From Bacteroidales bacterium (GTDB lineage Bacteria > Bacteroidota > Bacteroidia > Bacteroidales > UBA932): a stretch of 45,578 nt of DNA. Shown piece after piece: positions 38,762 through 45,578 of this stretch. Position 1 is the stretch's first letter. The number at the start of each line of letters is the position of its first letter. Made by a program: the position numbers and the translations under genes. The stretch spans positions 1 to 45,578 of the forward strand of contig JAKSJG010000008.1 of assembly GCA_024398365.1 (NCBI GenBank), written 5' to 3'. The notes under the pieces are model-generated. The model was not told the origin of the DNA and did not search any database. It saw only the letters and a list, made by a program, of their open reading frames with translations.

Positions 38762-41551
38762 TTAGAAGAGCGTAAGGTCAAACGGATCCTTGTCTATATG
38801 CGGTACATCAGGTTCCTCCTCCACAACAGGCTCCTCCTGCTGAGGGACCTCAACTTCAGGCTCCTGTACCGTATCCACAGCAGGCAGTTCCTCCTCCGGC
38901 GCAGTGTCCTGCTCAGGCTCGGCCTTTTCCTTGACCAGTGGCTCCATGAATTCCACCTTGCCCACTTCGAGGTTGCTCACCCTGCGGCCCTTGGCCTTGA
39001 GGCCCTTCTTTTCCACGAATTCGTCAATGTCGAGGGCGTCAGGGTCCTTGGTCTTGCTCTTGCCCTTGTATGTCACCTTGACCTGAGGGAATTCATCGTC
39101 GCAGATGGCCACGAACTTGGAGCCCGGCTCGTCGGCGATGAAGGATGAAGGATTGATATTGTTGTATGGCTCGAAGCTGAATCTCTTGACATAATAGAGC
39201 TTGACGGAACCGTCGTAGTAGAGTGCCGTGAAGAGCTTTTCGCTGTTGAACTTCTCTATGCGCTCAATATCGCCCTGGTAGCGGTTGCTCAGGTCGTAGG
39301 ATGTGGTATAATAGGTACCATTCCTGAGGATGACGAGTATCAGGTCATCTGCCAGGAATTCGCCCAGATAGAGGCCCGAGCCCGTATCGTTCAGGCGGTT
39401 GACGTCAGTGTCGAACCATATCTCCTTGCCGCCGAGGGTGGATACGCCCTTGGACTTGAGGGTTATGCGCTGTATGGTATTGAGCTTGGTGACCAGGTTG
39501 CCCATTGAGGCGCGGCCCTTGATCATCAGGCTTGCGAAGTCAAACTCCTCGGAGAGCTTCTTGATCTTCGGTCTCGGCTTGTAATATATCTTGACGGTCT
39601 CGGCCTCGCCGTTGGCATTGGATGTGAACCATACCACATAGGAGTTCTCCGTGCCCTTGGTCAGGTCATACTCCTTGTCACGCGTGATGCCCGTGATGGA
39701 GAATCTCTTGGCGTAGTATGCGCCCTGCTTGCCGTCGCGGTAAATGACATTATATACGTTACGCTCGTCGTTGCGGTTGAAGACGGCCACGTGAATGATG
39801 TCCTTGCCCACGAAGAGCTTGTCCTTGACCTTGGAGACCATGTACTTGCCGTTCTTGAGGAATACGATGATCTCGGCGATGTCGGAGCAGTCGCAGACAT
39901 ATTCGGCATTCTCGATCTTCTTCTGGTCGATGCCGACGAATCCGTCCGCCTTGTTGGCGTAGAGCTTGGCATTGGCCGCCACGGCCTTCTCCGCCTGTAT
40001 CTGCTCGAAGGTGGCGAGTTCCGTCTTTCGCGGATATGCGGCGCCGTACTTCTTCTTGAGCTGCTGATAGTAGCGTACAGTGTAGTCGGTCAGATGCTCG
40101 AGGTTGTTCTTCACCTCGTCAATGTCCGCCTCTATGCCGCGTATCTTCTCCTCCGCTGCCTTGATGTCGAAGCGGGATATCTTGCGCACCGGCTTCTCGA
40201 CGAGGCGGTTGATGTCCTCGGAGGTAATCTCGCGGCGGAGCAGGTTCTGATACTGCTTCATGCCGCGCTCCACGTCGGCGAGCTGTTCCTCCCAGCTTGC
40301 GGCGTCGTTCTCGAGTATATGGAAGACCTTCTTCTCGAAGAATATCTTCTCCAGTGATGAGAAATGCCAGTCGGCCTCCAGTTCATCGAGCTGTATCTGC
40401 AGCTCCCTCTCGAAGAGGTCCTTGGTATGGAATGCGTTGTACTTGAGTATCTCATCCACACCCATGAAATGAGGGTGGCGGTCCATGATCACGCAGGCAT
40501 TAGGCGACATCGCCACTTCACAGTTGGTGAATGCGTAGAGCGCGTCGATGGTCTTGTCCGGTGAGACGTCGTTCTGGAGCTGGATATTGATCTCCACGCC
40601 CTTGGAGGACATGTCATCCACCTTCTTGATCTTGATCTTGCCCTTGTCGTTGGCCTTGATGATGGAGTCGATCAGGCTCTCGGTAGTCTGGCCATAAGGG
40701 ATCTCGGTGATCGACAGAGTCTTCTTGTCCACCTTGACGATGCGGGCGCGTATCTTGATCTTGCCTCCGCGCAGACCCCTGTTATATTTGGAGCAGTCGA
40801 TGAGTCCGCCTGTCGGGAAATCCGGATAGAGTTCGAAATCCTTCCCGCGAAGAGCGGCGATGCTGGCATCCAGAAGTTCGTTGAAATTATGAGGAAGAAT
40901 CTTCACCGCAAGTCCGACGGCGATACCGTCGGTGCCCTGAGCGAGCAGAAGCGGGAATTTCATCGGAAGGACGACAGGCTCCATATTGGTGCCGTCATAC
41001 GAAGGCACCCATTCGGTGATCTTCTTGTTGAAGGCCACGTCGAGGGCGAATTTGCTGAGCCTTGCCTCGATATATCGGGAAGCGGCGGCAGCGTCGCCGG
41101 TAAAGATATTGCCCCAGTTGCCCTGGCAGTCGATGAGATAATCCTTCTGGCCGAGGCCGACGAGGGCATCCTTGATGGATGCGTCGCCGTGAGGGTGATA
41201 TTTCATCGTATCGCCCACGATTCCGGCCACCTTGTGGTAGTGACCGTCGTCCACCTTGTACATCGCATGCAGAATACGGCGCTGTACAGGCTTCAGGCCG
41301 TCCTCGATGTGAGGCACGGCACGGTCGAGAATCACGTATGACGCATAATCAAGGAACCAGTCCTTGTACATTCCCGACAGTTTGTACTTGTTCTCCCCTT
41401 CTGCTACGAGCTTGTCGTACTTGTCTTCATCGGCAGCATTGAGATCTTCGTCGTCCAGCACCTCGCCGGACTCATCTTCCATCTCTTCCTGAGCGGAATC
41501 AATCTCCTCATCCTGAATCTCTTCAAATCCTTCCTGATCTTCCGTTTTCAT
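38762..41551 (-). CDS. parC: Topoisomerase IV subunit A (ParC-type)
   Basis: A 929-residue type IIA topoisomerase A subunit. After an acidic N-terminal extension of about 45 residues comes the breakage-reunion domain with the catalytic Tyr160 (AAASRYIEARL). The quinolone pocket reads YHPHGDASIKDALV. The second half is a beta-pinwheel C-terminal domain (blades such as NAEYVCDCSDIAEIIVFLKN), followed by an acidic Glu/Pro tail (about 880-929). The GDASI loop and the pinwheel without a clear GyrA box favour ParC over GyrA. No parE is in the window. Confidence 0.9.
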   Translation of the reverse strand: MKTEDQEGFEEIQDEEIDSAQEEMEDESGEVLDDEDLNAADEDKYDKLVAEGENKYKLSGMYKDWFLDYASYVILDRAVPHIEDGLKPVQRRILHAMYKVDDGHYHKVAGIVGDTMKYHPHGDASIKDALVGLGQKDYLIDCQGNWGNIFTGDAAAASRYIEARLSKFALDVAFNKKITEWVPSYDGTNMEPVVLPMKFPLLLAQGTDGIAVGLAVKILPHNFNELLDASIAALRGKDFELYPDFPTGGLIDCSKYNRGLRGGKIKIRARIVKVDKKTLSITEIPYGQTTESLIDSIIKANDKGKIKIKKVDDMSSKGVEINIQLQNDVSPDKTIDALYAFTNCEVAMSPNACVIMDRHPHFMGVDEILKYNAFHTKDLFERELQIQLDELEADWHFSSLEKIFFEKKVFHILENDAASWEEQLADVERGMKQYQNLLRREITSEDINRLVEKPVRKISRFDIKAAEEKIRGIEADIDEVKNNLEHLTDYTVRYYQQLKKKYGAAYPRKTELATFEQIQAEKAVAANAKLYANKADGFVGIDQKKIENAEYVCDCSDIAEIIVFLKNGKYMVSKVKDKLFVGKDIIHVAVFNRNDERNVYNVIYRDGKQGAYYAKRFSITGITRDKEYDLTKGTENSYVVWFTSNANGEAETVKIYYKPRPKIKKLSEEFDFASLMIKGRASMGNLVTKLNTIQRITLKSKGVSTLGGKEIWFDTDVNRLNDTGSGLYLGEFLADDLILVILRNGTYYTTSYDLSNRYQGDIERIEKFNSEKLFTALYYDGSVKLYYVKRFSFEPYNNINPSSFIADEPGSKFVAICDDEFPQVKVTYKGKSKTKDPDALDIDEFVEKKGLKAKGRRVSNLEVGKVEFMEPLVKEKAEPEQDTAPEEELPAVDTVQEPEVEVPQQEEPVVEEEPDVPHIDKDPFDLTLF

Positions 41552-41570
41552 AATGTTGTCTATTATATTG

Positions 41571-42485
41571 TTAATCGAGGATGTATCCGAATTTCTTGAG
41601 TTTCCTCGAATCCTCCCTCCAGTTCGGCTCCACTTTCACGAAGGTCTGGAGGTACACCTTCTTCTCGAAGAACGCCTCCATGTCCTTGCGCGCTTCCGTG
41701 GCCACTTTCTTCAGGGCGCTGCCCTGATGTCCTATGATGATGCCCTTCTGCGAGTCGCGCATCACGTTGATGACGGCGTTGATATCATAGCGGTCCTCGC
41801 CCTCCTTGAAGGACTCGATGACCACTTCCGTGCAGTAAGGGATCTCCTTGGTATAATTGAGAAGTATCTTCTCGCGTATGATCTCGGATGCGAAGAAGCG
41901 CATGCTCTTGTCGGTGAACTGCTCCTTGTCGTACCACGGAGGGCTGACAGGGAGAAGATCGACTATACGGTCGAACAGGTTGTCGAGATTGAACTTCTCG
42001 AGGGCGGACACAGGGATGATCTCGGCCTTCGGCACGAGGGTCTTCCATTCCTCCATCATCTTCAGCACCTGGTTCTGGTCGCTGATGTCAATCTTGTTGA
42101 GCACTATGATGACAGGGCAGTCGAGGCGGTTGAGGCTCTCGACATACTCTATGTTCTTGTCCTTCTTCTCCACCACGTCGGTCACGTAGAGTATGATGTC
42201 CGCGTCGCCGATGGCGACCTGGACGAAATCCATCATGCTCTGCTGCAGCCTGTAATTCGGCTTGAGTATGCCCGGCGTATCGGAATATACTATCTGGAAG
42301 TCCTCTCCGTTGACTATACCCATTATGCGGTGGCGCGTGGTCTGGGCCTTGGCGGTCACGATGGAGAGCTTCTCCCCCACGAGGGCGTTCATCAGAGTAG
42401 ATTTGCCGACGTTAGGGTTGCCTATGATATTGACGAATCCCGCGCGATGCTGGCGCTTTGCAGTTGTTTCTCCGCTGTTCTCCAT
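41571..42485 (-). CDS. era: GTPase Era
   Basis: A 304-residue Era GTPase, which binds the 3' end of 16S rRNA during 30S assembly. G motifs: GNPNVGKST (22-30), DTPGIL, and NKIDIS. The C-terminal KH domain follows (KGIIIGHQGSALKKVATEAR). I start it at 42485 (MENSGETTAK), one base after the rluB stop; the longer frame lies inside rluB. parC follows after 19 bp. Confidence 0.96.
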   Translation of the reverse strand: MENSGETTAKRQHRAGFVNIIGNPNVGKSTLMNALVGEKLSIVTAKAQTTRHRIMGIVNGEDFQIVYSDTPGILKPNYRLQQSMMDFVQVAIGDADIILYVTDVVEKKDKNIEYVESLNRLDCPVIIVLNKIDISDQNQVLKMMEEWKTLVPKAEIIPVSALEKFNLDNLFDRIVDLLPVSPPWYDKEQFTDKSMRFFASEIIREKILLNYTKEIPYCTEVVIESFKEGEDRYDINAVINVMRDSQKGIIIGHQGSALKKVATEARKDMEAFFEKKVYLQTFVKVEPNWREDSRKLKKFGYILD

Positions 42486-42486
42486 A

Positions 42487-43629
42487 CTACTCGAATGATC
42501 CCATCTTGAGTTTGGCAACTTCCTGTTCGGTGAGGAATCTCCATTCGCCACGCTTGATGGCCTTCTTGGTCAGTCCGGCGAAATACACTCTGTCGAGTTT
42601 CTTCACCTTGTAGCCGAAGTGCTCGAAGATGCGGCGCACGATGCGGTTGCGGCCTGAATGAATTTCAATGCCCACCTGTGCGAGGTCATCGTCAACGTAT
42701 GAGAGAGAGTCAGCGTGGATCTCGCCGTCCTCGAGGTTGATGCCTTCGAGTATCTGGTCGAAGTCGGCCTTTTTGAGGTTGCTGTCCAGGAAAACGTGAT
42801 ATATCTTGCGGGCTCCGTATGCAGGATGGGTGAGCTTCTCGGTGAGTTCGCCGTCATTGGTGAACATCAGCACGCCTGTGGTGGCCTTGTCGAGGCGGCC
42901 TACAGGATAGATGCGCTGAGGGCAGCGGGTCGGTGAGATGAGGTCCATCACGGTCTTCTCGGCGTGAGGGTCGGTGAGTGTGGTGACATAGTCCTTAGGC
43001 TTGTTCATCACGAGATAGACCTTGGTCTCGCCCTTGATGCGCTCGCCGTTGAAACGTACGTCGTCATCGTAGCGGACCTTGCGGCCAAGCTCGGTGACAC
43101 GCTCGCCGTTGACGGTCACAAGACCGGTCTGTATGAATTCGTCGGCCTCCCTGCGGGAGCAGATACCGGAATTGGCAATGAACTTGTTGAGTCTTACGAA
43201 CTCCTGCTCCTCAGGCCTTACAGCCTTGGTTGCAGCTGGCTTGGATGCTGGCTTTGCCGCCGGCTTCCTGTCGTATGAAGGCTTTTTGTCATAAGACTTC
43301 TTGTCGTAGGATTTCTTCTCGTAAGTCTTCTTCTCATCGGTCCTGTTGCCGTAAGGCTTCCTGTCGGAAGACTTCCTCTCGTATGGCTTTCTGCCGTTTG
43401 GCCTGCTCTCATCTGACCTTTCGCCGTAAGGCTTCCTGCCTGCAGGCTTTCTGTCATAGGTCTTCTTGGTATAGCTTTTCTCCTCGCCCTCCTCTGAAGA
43501 GCGTCTGGTGTACCTGCGTGCAGGCTTGTCGGAACTTGCGGATTTCTCTCCGCGGAATGGCCTGGCGCTGCGGGCAGGTCTGTCGCTGCGGCCTGTCGCA
43601 GGTTTGCGGCGACTGTAATTCTTTTCCAT
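42487..43629 (-). CDS. rluB: RluB-type 23S rRNA pseudouridine synthase with basic N-terminal arm
   Basis: A 380-residue protein. Residues 143-190 are an S4 RNA-binding domain (RLNKFIANSGICSRREADEF) and the synthase follows, with catalytic Asp247 in YPVGRLDKATTG and a C-terminal RIVRRIFEHFGYKVKKLDRV. These match the RluB/RsuA branch, which modifies 23S (RluB) or 16S (RsuA) rRNA. Residues 1-140 are an unusual low-complexity arm rich in Lys, Arg, Tyr and Ser with repeats such as RKPYG, KKSYDKK. It is the first gene of the era-parC-aroK-LOG operon. Confidence 0.9.
   Translation of the reverse strand: MEKNYSRRKPATGRSDRPARSARPFRGEKSASSDKPARRYTRRSSEEGEEKSYTKKTYDRKPAGRKPYGERSDESRPNGRKPYERKSSDRKPYGNRTDEKKTYEKKSYDKKSYDKKPSYDRKPAAKPASKPAATKAVRPEEQEFVRLNKFIANSGICSRREADEFIQTGLVTVNGERVTELGRKVRYDDDVRFNGERIKGETKVYLVMNKPKDYVTTLTDPHAEKTVMDLISPTRCPQRIYPVGRLDKATTGVLMFTNDGELTEKLTHPAYGARKIYHVFLDSNLKKADFDQILEGINLEDGEIHADSLSYVDDDLAQVGIEIHSGRNRIVRRIFEHFGYKVKKLDRVYFAGLTKKAIKRGEWRFLTEQEVAKLKMGSFE
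43220..43560. repeat. Degenerate coding repeats in rluB N-terminus
   Basis: Tandem, imperfect units of about 15-24 bp encode RKPYG/KKSYDKK-like segments of the basic N-terminal arm. They remain in frame and encode a plausible RNA-binding disordered region; they are not a CRISPR array. Confidence 0.7.
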
Positions 43630-43655
43630 CGTATAGTATAGTTAATTTAATCGGG

Positions 43656-43663
43656 CAAAGTTA
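43656..43663 (-). promoter_or_regulatory. -7 box of the rluB operon
   Basis: Minus-strand TAACTTTG matches TAnnTTTG and ends 26 nt before the rluB ATG. No -33 TTG at normal spacing. Confidence 0.5.
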
Positions 43664-43684
43664 CACACTTTCAAATAATTTTCC

Positions 43685-43692
43685 TATTTTTG
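43685..43692 (+). promoter_or_regulatory. -7 box of the permease gene
   Basis: TATTTTTG matches TAnnTTTG and lies 27 nt before the permease ATG at 43720, divergent from the rluB box 22 bp away. Confidence 0.5.
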
Positions 43693-43706
43693 ACCTGTTA
43701 TAAAAC

Positions 43707-43711
43707 AGGAG
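43707..43711 (+). promoter_or_regulatory. Shine-Dalgarno-like AGGAG
   Basis: AGGAG is 8 nt before the ATG at 43720. Such sites are rare in this window and in this phylum, and it picks this ATG over the earlier one at 43690, which overlaps the -7 box. Confidence 0.5.
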
Positions 43712-43719
43712 ATACGAGG

Positions 43720-44883
43720 ATGGGAGATATTCTGGAAACGGCCTTTGCGGCTATTCGCGCCAACAAGCTCAGGTCAATCATTACAATCTCTATCATAGCC
43801 GTCGGCATAATGTCCCTCGTGGGCATACAGACGGCCATTGAGGTCATCAGCAGCTGCTTCTCGGACAGCTTCAGCCGTATGGGCGCAGAAAGCATGGCGA
43901 TATGCGCGCAGGACGCCCCCGCCAGGCCCGTCAGCCTTGCTCAGGCACGGGCATTCCGCGAAGCGTTCGACTGCGGAAGCAGCAGTGCGTCAAGGCTGGT
44001 CAACCCGGTCGCGCAGATACGCGGCGGGGAAGTCACCACGGACCCCGTGGTCAATGTCATCGCAGCCGATGATGGCTGGCTCCAGTGCAGCGGCAACGCT
44101 CTGGCCTGCGGCCGCAATCTGCCCGCGGAAGGCCGCTGCTGCCTGATTGGCGGCAAACTGGCCGCAAAACTCTTCGGCGGGGACGAGGCCCTCGGCAGAA
44201 ACGTATCCGACGGCAAGGGACGCTGGCGCATAGTCGGGGTGCTGGCCACGCGCGGCCTGTCATTGGGCGGCAACGCCGACAACAGCCTCATCATCCCTGC
44301 CACGGACGACGGCTCACCGCTGGATGCCGAAACGGGGTACACCATCACGCTGCTGCCCGACATCGCTCCGGAGGCGGCCAGGGACAGGGCCACGACCGTC
44401 ATGAGACGCATACGCAGGACAGGCCTGGGATGCGAAGACGATTTCGTCATCCGGGGCAGCGACTCCATGGCCGGAACGCTCGAAGCCATCAAGTCCAAGC
44501 TCTCCACCGCCGCGCTTGCCATTGGCATCATCACCCTGCTCGGATCGGCGGTATGCCTGATGAACATCATGCTGGTCTCAGTCAAGGAACGCCGGAAAGA
44601 GATCGGCCTGCGCAAGGCCATAGGAGCACCCGACGGACGCATCGCGCTGCAGTTTCTGGTCGAGGCCGCAGTCATAGGCCAGGCCGGGGGTATCGCGGGG
44701 ATACTGGCCGGCCTGCTCGGCGGAAACACCGTCGCACTCATACTTGACGGAGATTTTTCAATACCATGGAAATGGCTGGCCGCAGCGCTGCTGATCTGCC
44801 TCTGCGTCAGCCTTCTGTCCGGCCTGCTTCCGGCCCGGAAAGCCGCCGCCCTCAATCCCGTGGATTCGCTGCGGCACGAATGA
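43720..44883 (+). CDS. MacB/FtsX-type ABC transporter permease
   Basis: A 387-residue permease: first helix about 18-45 (RSIITISIIAVGIMSLVGIQ), a periplasmic MacB_PCD domain (about 50-260), then three helices from about 270 (STAALAIGIITLLGSAVCLM; AAVIGQAGGIAGILAGLLGG; WLAAALLICLCVSLLSGLLP). The coupling motif KERRKEIGLRKAIGA and the terminal PARKAAALNPVDSLRHE are typical. These permeases dimerise and pair with an ATP-binding subunit; none is next to it here, so the partner must be elsewhere. The start is chosen from the AGGAG and the -7 box. Confidence 0.9.
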   Translation: MGDILETAFAAIRANKLRSIITISIIAVGIMSLVGIQTAIEVISSCFSDSFSRMGAESMAICAQDAPARPVSLAQARAFREAFDCGSSSASRLVNPVAQIRGGEVTTDPVVNVIAADDGWLQCSGNALACGRNLPAEGRCCLIGGKLAAKLFGGDEALGRNVSDGKGRWRIVGVLATRGLSLGGNADNSLIIPATDDGSPLDAETGYTITLLPDIAPEAARDRATTVMRRIRRTGLGCEDDFVIRGSDSMAGTLEAIKSKLSTAALAIGIITLLGSAVCLMNIMLVSVKERRKEIGLRKAIGAPDGRIALQFLVEAAVIGQAGGIAGILAGLLGGNTVALILDGDFSIPWKWLAAALLICLCVSLLSGLLPARKAAALNPVDSLRHE

Positions 44884-45076
44884 TGCCGCGCGGGACGATC
44901 GAAGTGCCTGTGCAGCAAATGATGCTTCGGCAGACAGACGGGAGCGGTTTTGCCGTTACCGTGCCGGAGTTTGCCGTTTCATGGAGGCTGACAGCCGTTC
45001 ACAATCACGTTTCATCAGACTGATGAAACGATCGGAAAGAAAAAATGGGAATTTACCATCATGGTATCTGTCTCTA
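44884..45076. other. Spacer with palindromes and direct repeats
   Basis: This 193-bp gap between convergent genes holds two perfect palindromes (45008-45030 and 45054-45066), a direct repeat TTTGCCGTT (44949-44957 and 44970-44978, 21 bp apart) and CGTTTCAT at 44975-44982 and 45008-45015. I see no gene. None of the hairpins is followed by a T-tract. Confidence 0.6.
45008..45030. repeat. 23-bp perfect palindrome
   Basis: CGTTTCATCAG (45008-45018) and its exact reverse complement (45020-45030) flank one central base. A stem this long with a 1-nt centre is a poor RNA hairpin loop but a good duplex site for a dimeric protein. A second palindrome, TACCAT-C-ATGGTA (45054-45066), lies 24 bp away. 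Confidence 0.7.
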
Positions 45077-45499
45077 TTAGTCATACATCGATTGAATCCT
45101 GGCCCTCTCTTCTGCATAATTCTGCTCACTTTGCGGGAGAGGGTTTAGAATAATCTTGAAATACCGGGGAGTAATCCCAAATTCATGGTCATATTTTAAC
45201 ATATCAGGCAGGATTACAGCGTGGAAGCGCTCTCCTATGTCTGTGATTCTATATGCTTTTTTTGACAGAGTAATCCAATCTCTGTAATACTTGCCGTTAT
45301 ACTCTATGTCGTAATATGCGGACCCATTATCTTTACTAATGATAGTCGCCACTGCGGGTTGCCCCTCATTTTTAAACAGATAATTATTATAACAGCTCCA
45401 GACAAAATATACGACTCCCCACAATAAGACTGCTGCACTCAATAGTGCCATGGTATATGTGAAGTATTGGGATATTGTCTTTTTTGTAATAGATTTCAT
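45077..45499 (-). CDS. Small membrane protein, DUF3592-like
   Basis: A 140-residue protein with one strong helix (about 16-38, YTMALLSAAVLLWGVVYFVW) followed by a short soluble beta domain (GQPAVATIISKDNGSAYYDI; YNGKYYRDWITLSKKAY; GERFHAVILP). The pattern of a helix followed by an xATIISK-type beta domain resembles DUF3592 proteins, but the match is weak. The gene is more AT-rich than its neighbours, suggesting recent acquisition or different constraints. No full promoter box is visible in the remaining 79 bp. Confidence 0.7.
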   Translation of the reverse strand: MKSITKKTISQYFTYTMALLSAAVLLWGVVYFVWSCYNNYLFKNEGQPAVATIISKDNGSAYYDIEYNGKYYRDWITLSKKAYRITDIGERFHAVILPDMLKYDHEFGITPRYFKIILNPLPQSEQNYAEERARIQSMYD

Positions 45500-45578
45500 T
45501 GAAATTGAAAGTTATCGTGGTGCGCTGCACTTAGGCGTAGAATTCCGTACTGTCGTTTCAAGTTTATTAGTAAGAACT

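Noticed and set aside
40480-41300. Quinolone-resistance change in ParC (Ala at the position equivalent to GyrA Ser83)
   Set aside because: GDASI is, to my knowledge, the usual loop for Bacteroidota ParC-type subunits, so it is not evidence of acquired resistance.
41571-42551. Longer era gene starting at 42551
   Set aside because: The extra 22 codons lie within rluB, and the ATG at 42485 gives the normal Era N-terminus one base after the rluB stop.
43220-43560. Regular repeats at the rluB start as a possible CRISPR array
   Set aside because: Repeats are short, degenerate, in frame and lack unique spacers of constant length.
45559-45566. -7 box for the gene at 45077-45499
   Set aside because: The minus-strand sequence TAAACTTG misses the consensus at one key base and the rest of the upstream region is cut off by the window end.

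Overview
The window looks like chromosomal DNA of a Bacteroidota bacterium, most likely a gut-type Bacteroidales with fairly GC-rich genes. The evidence is a complete Bat (Bacteroides aerotolerance) operon, many promoters with the Bacteroidota -7 consensus TAnnTTTG (two or three with a TTTG/TTG -33 box at 19 bp spacing), an almost complete lack of Shine-Dalgarno sequences, a roughly 1100-residue SecA, and typical lineage families (DUF4199, DUF1573, DUF6512, DUF2490, 7TM-HD phosphodiesterase, C10/Spi peptidases). I cannot name the genus. I found no rRNA, tRNA, CRISPR array, phage or insertion sequence.

Layout. (1) 1-2623: a 14-bp minisatellite, a secreted beta-propeller-like protein, and a divergent DUF4199 membrane protein plus DPM1/GtrB-type glycosyltransferase; a perfect inverted repeat lies between the divergent starts. 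(2) 2636-8864, the accessory part. An AT-rich island holds an orphan lipoprotein followed in frame, after one stop codon, by only the C-terminal 81 residues of a serpin. Upstream is a four-gene operon: ECF sigma factor, a membrane protein that appears to join an anti-sigma-like cytoplasmic head to an outer-membrane beta-barrel, and two paralogous lipoproteins of the C10 (streptopain/Spi) family. Both C10 proteins carry Ser where the catalytic Cys should be, and they share a 341-bp identical block. This is the best candidate for an undescribed system. (3) 8931-17999: DUF1573-meaB-DUF6512-secA-lpdA-pldA read as one operon, with a LysE-type exporter upstream. (4) 18077-24195: lnt convergent with (and overlapping) a 7TM-HD phosphodiesterase; a calcineurin-like phosphoesterase lipoprotein coupled to a nitroreductase. 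(5) 24346-32876: moxR-DUF58-DUF4381-like-batA-batB-batC-batD/E fusion-DUF2490. (6) 32933-37606: truA; exbB-exbD-tonB; convergent capA-like phosphoesterase; small outer-membrane barrel. (7) 37692-43629: rluB-era-parC-aroK-LOG operon. (8) 43720 to end: a MacB/FtsX-type permease, a palindrome-rich spacer and a small AT-rich membrane protein.

How the genes work together. Most operons concern the envelope and information processing: secretion (SecA), lipoprotein maturation (Lnt), outer-membrane phospholipid turnover (PldA), TonB energisation, Bat/MoxR stress complexes, plus rRNA/tRNA pseudouridylation, ribosome assembly (Era) and topology (ParC). In the accessory sigma operon the inferred logic is envelope sensing through a trans-periplasmic anti-sigma that controls two surface or periplasmic C10-fold proteins, possibly acting as binding proteins rather than proteases.
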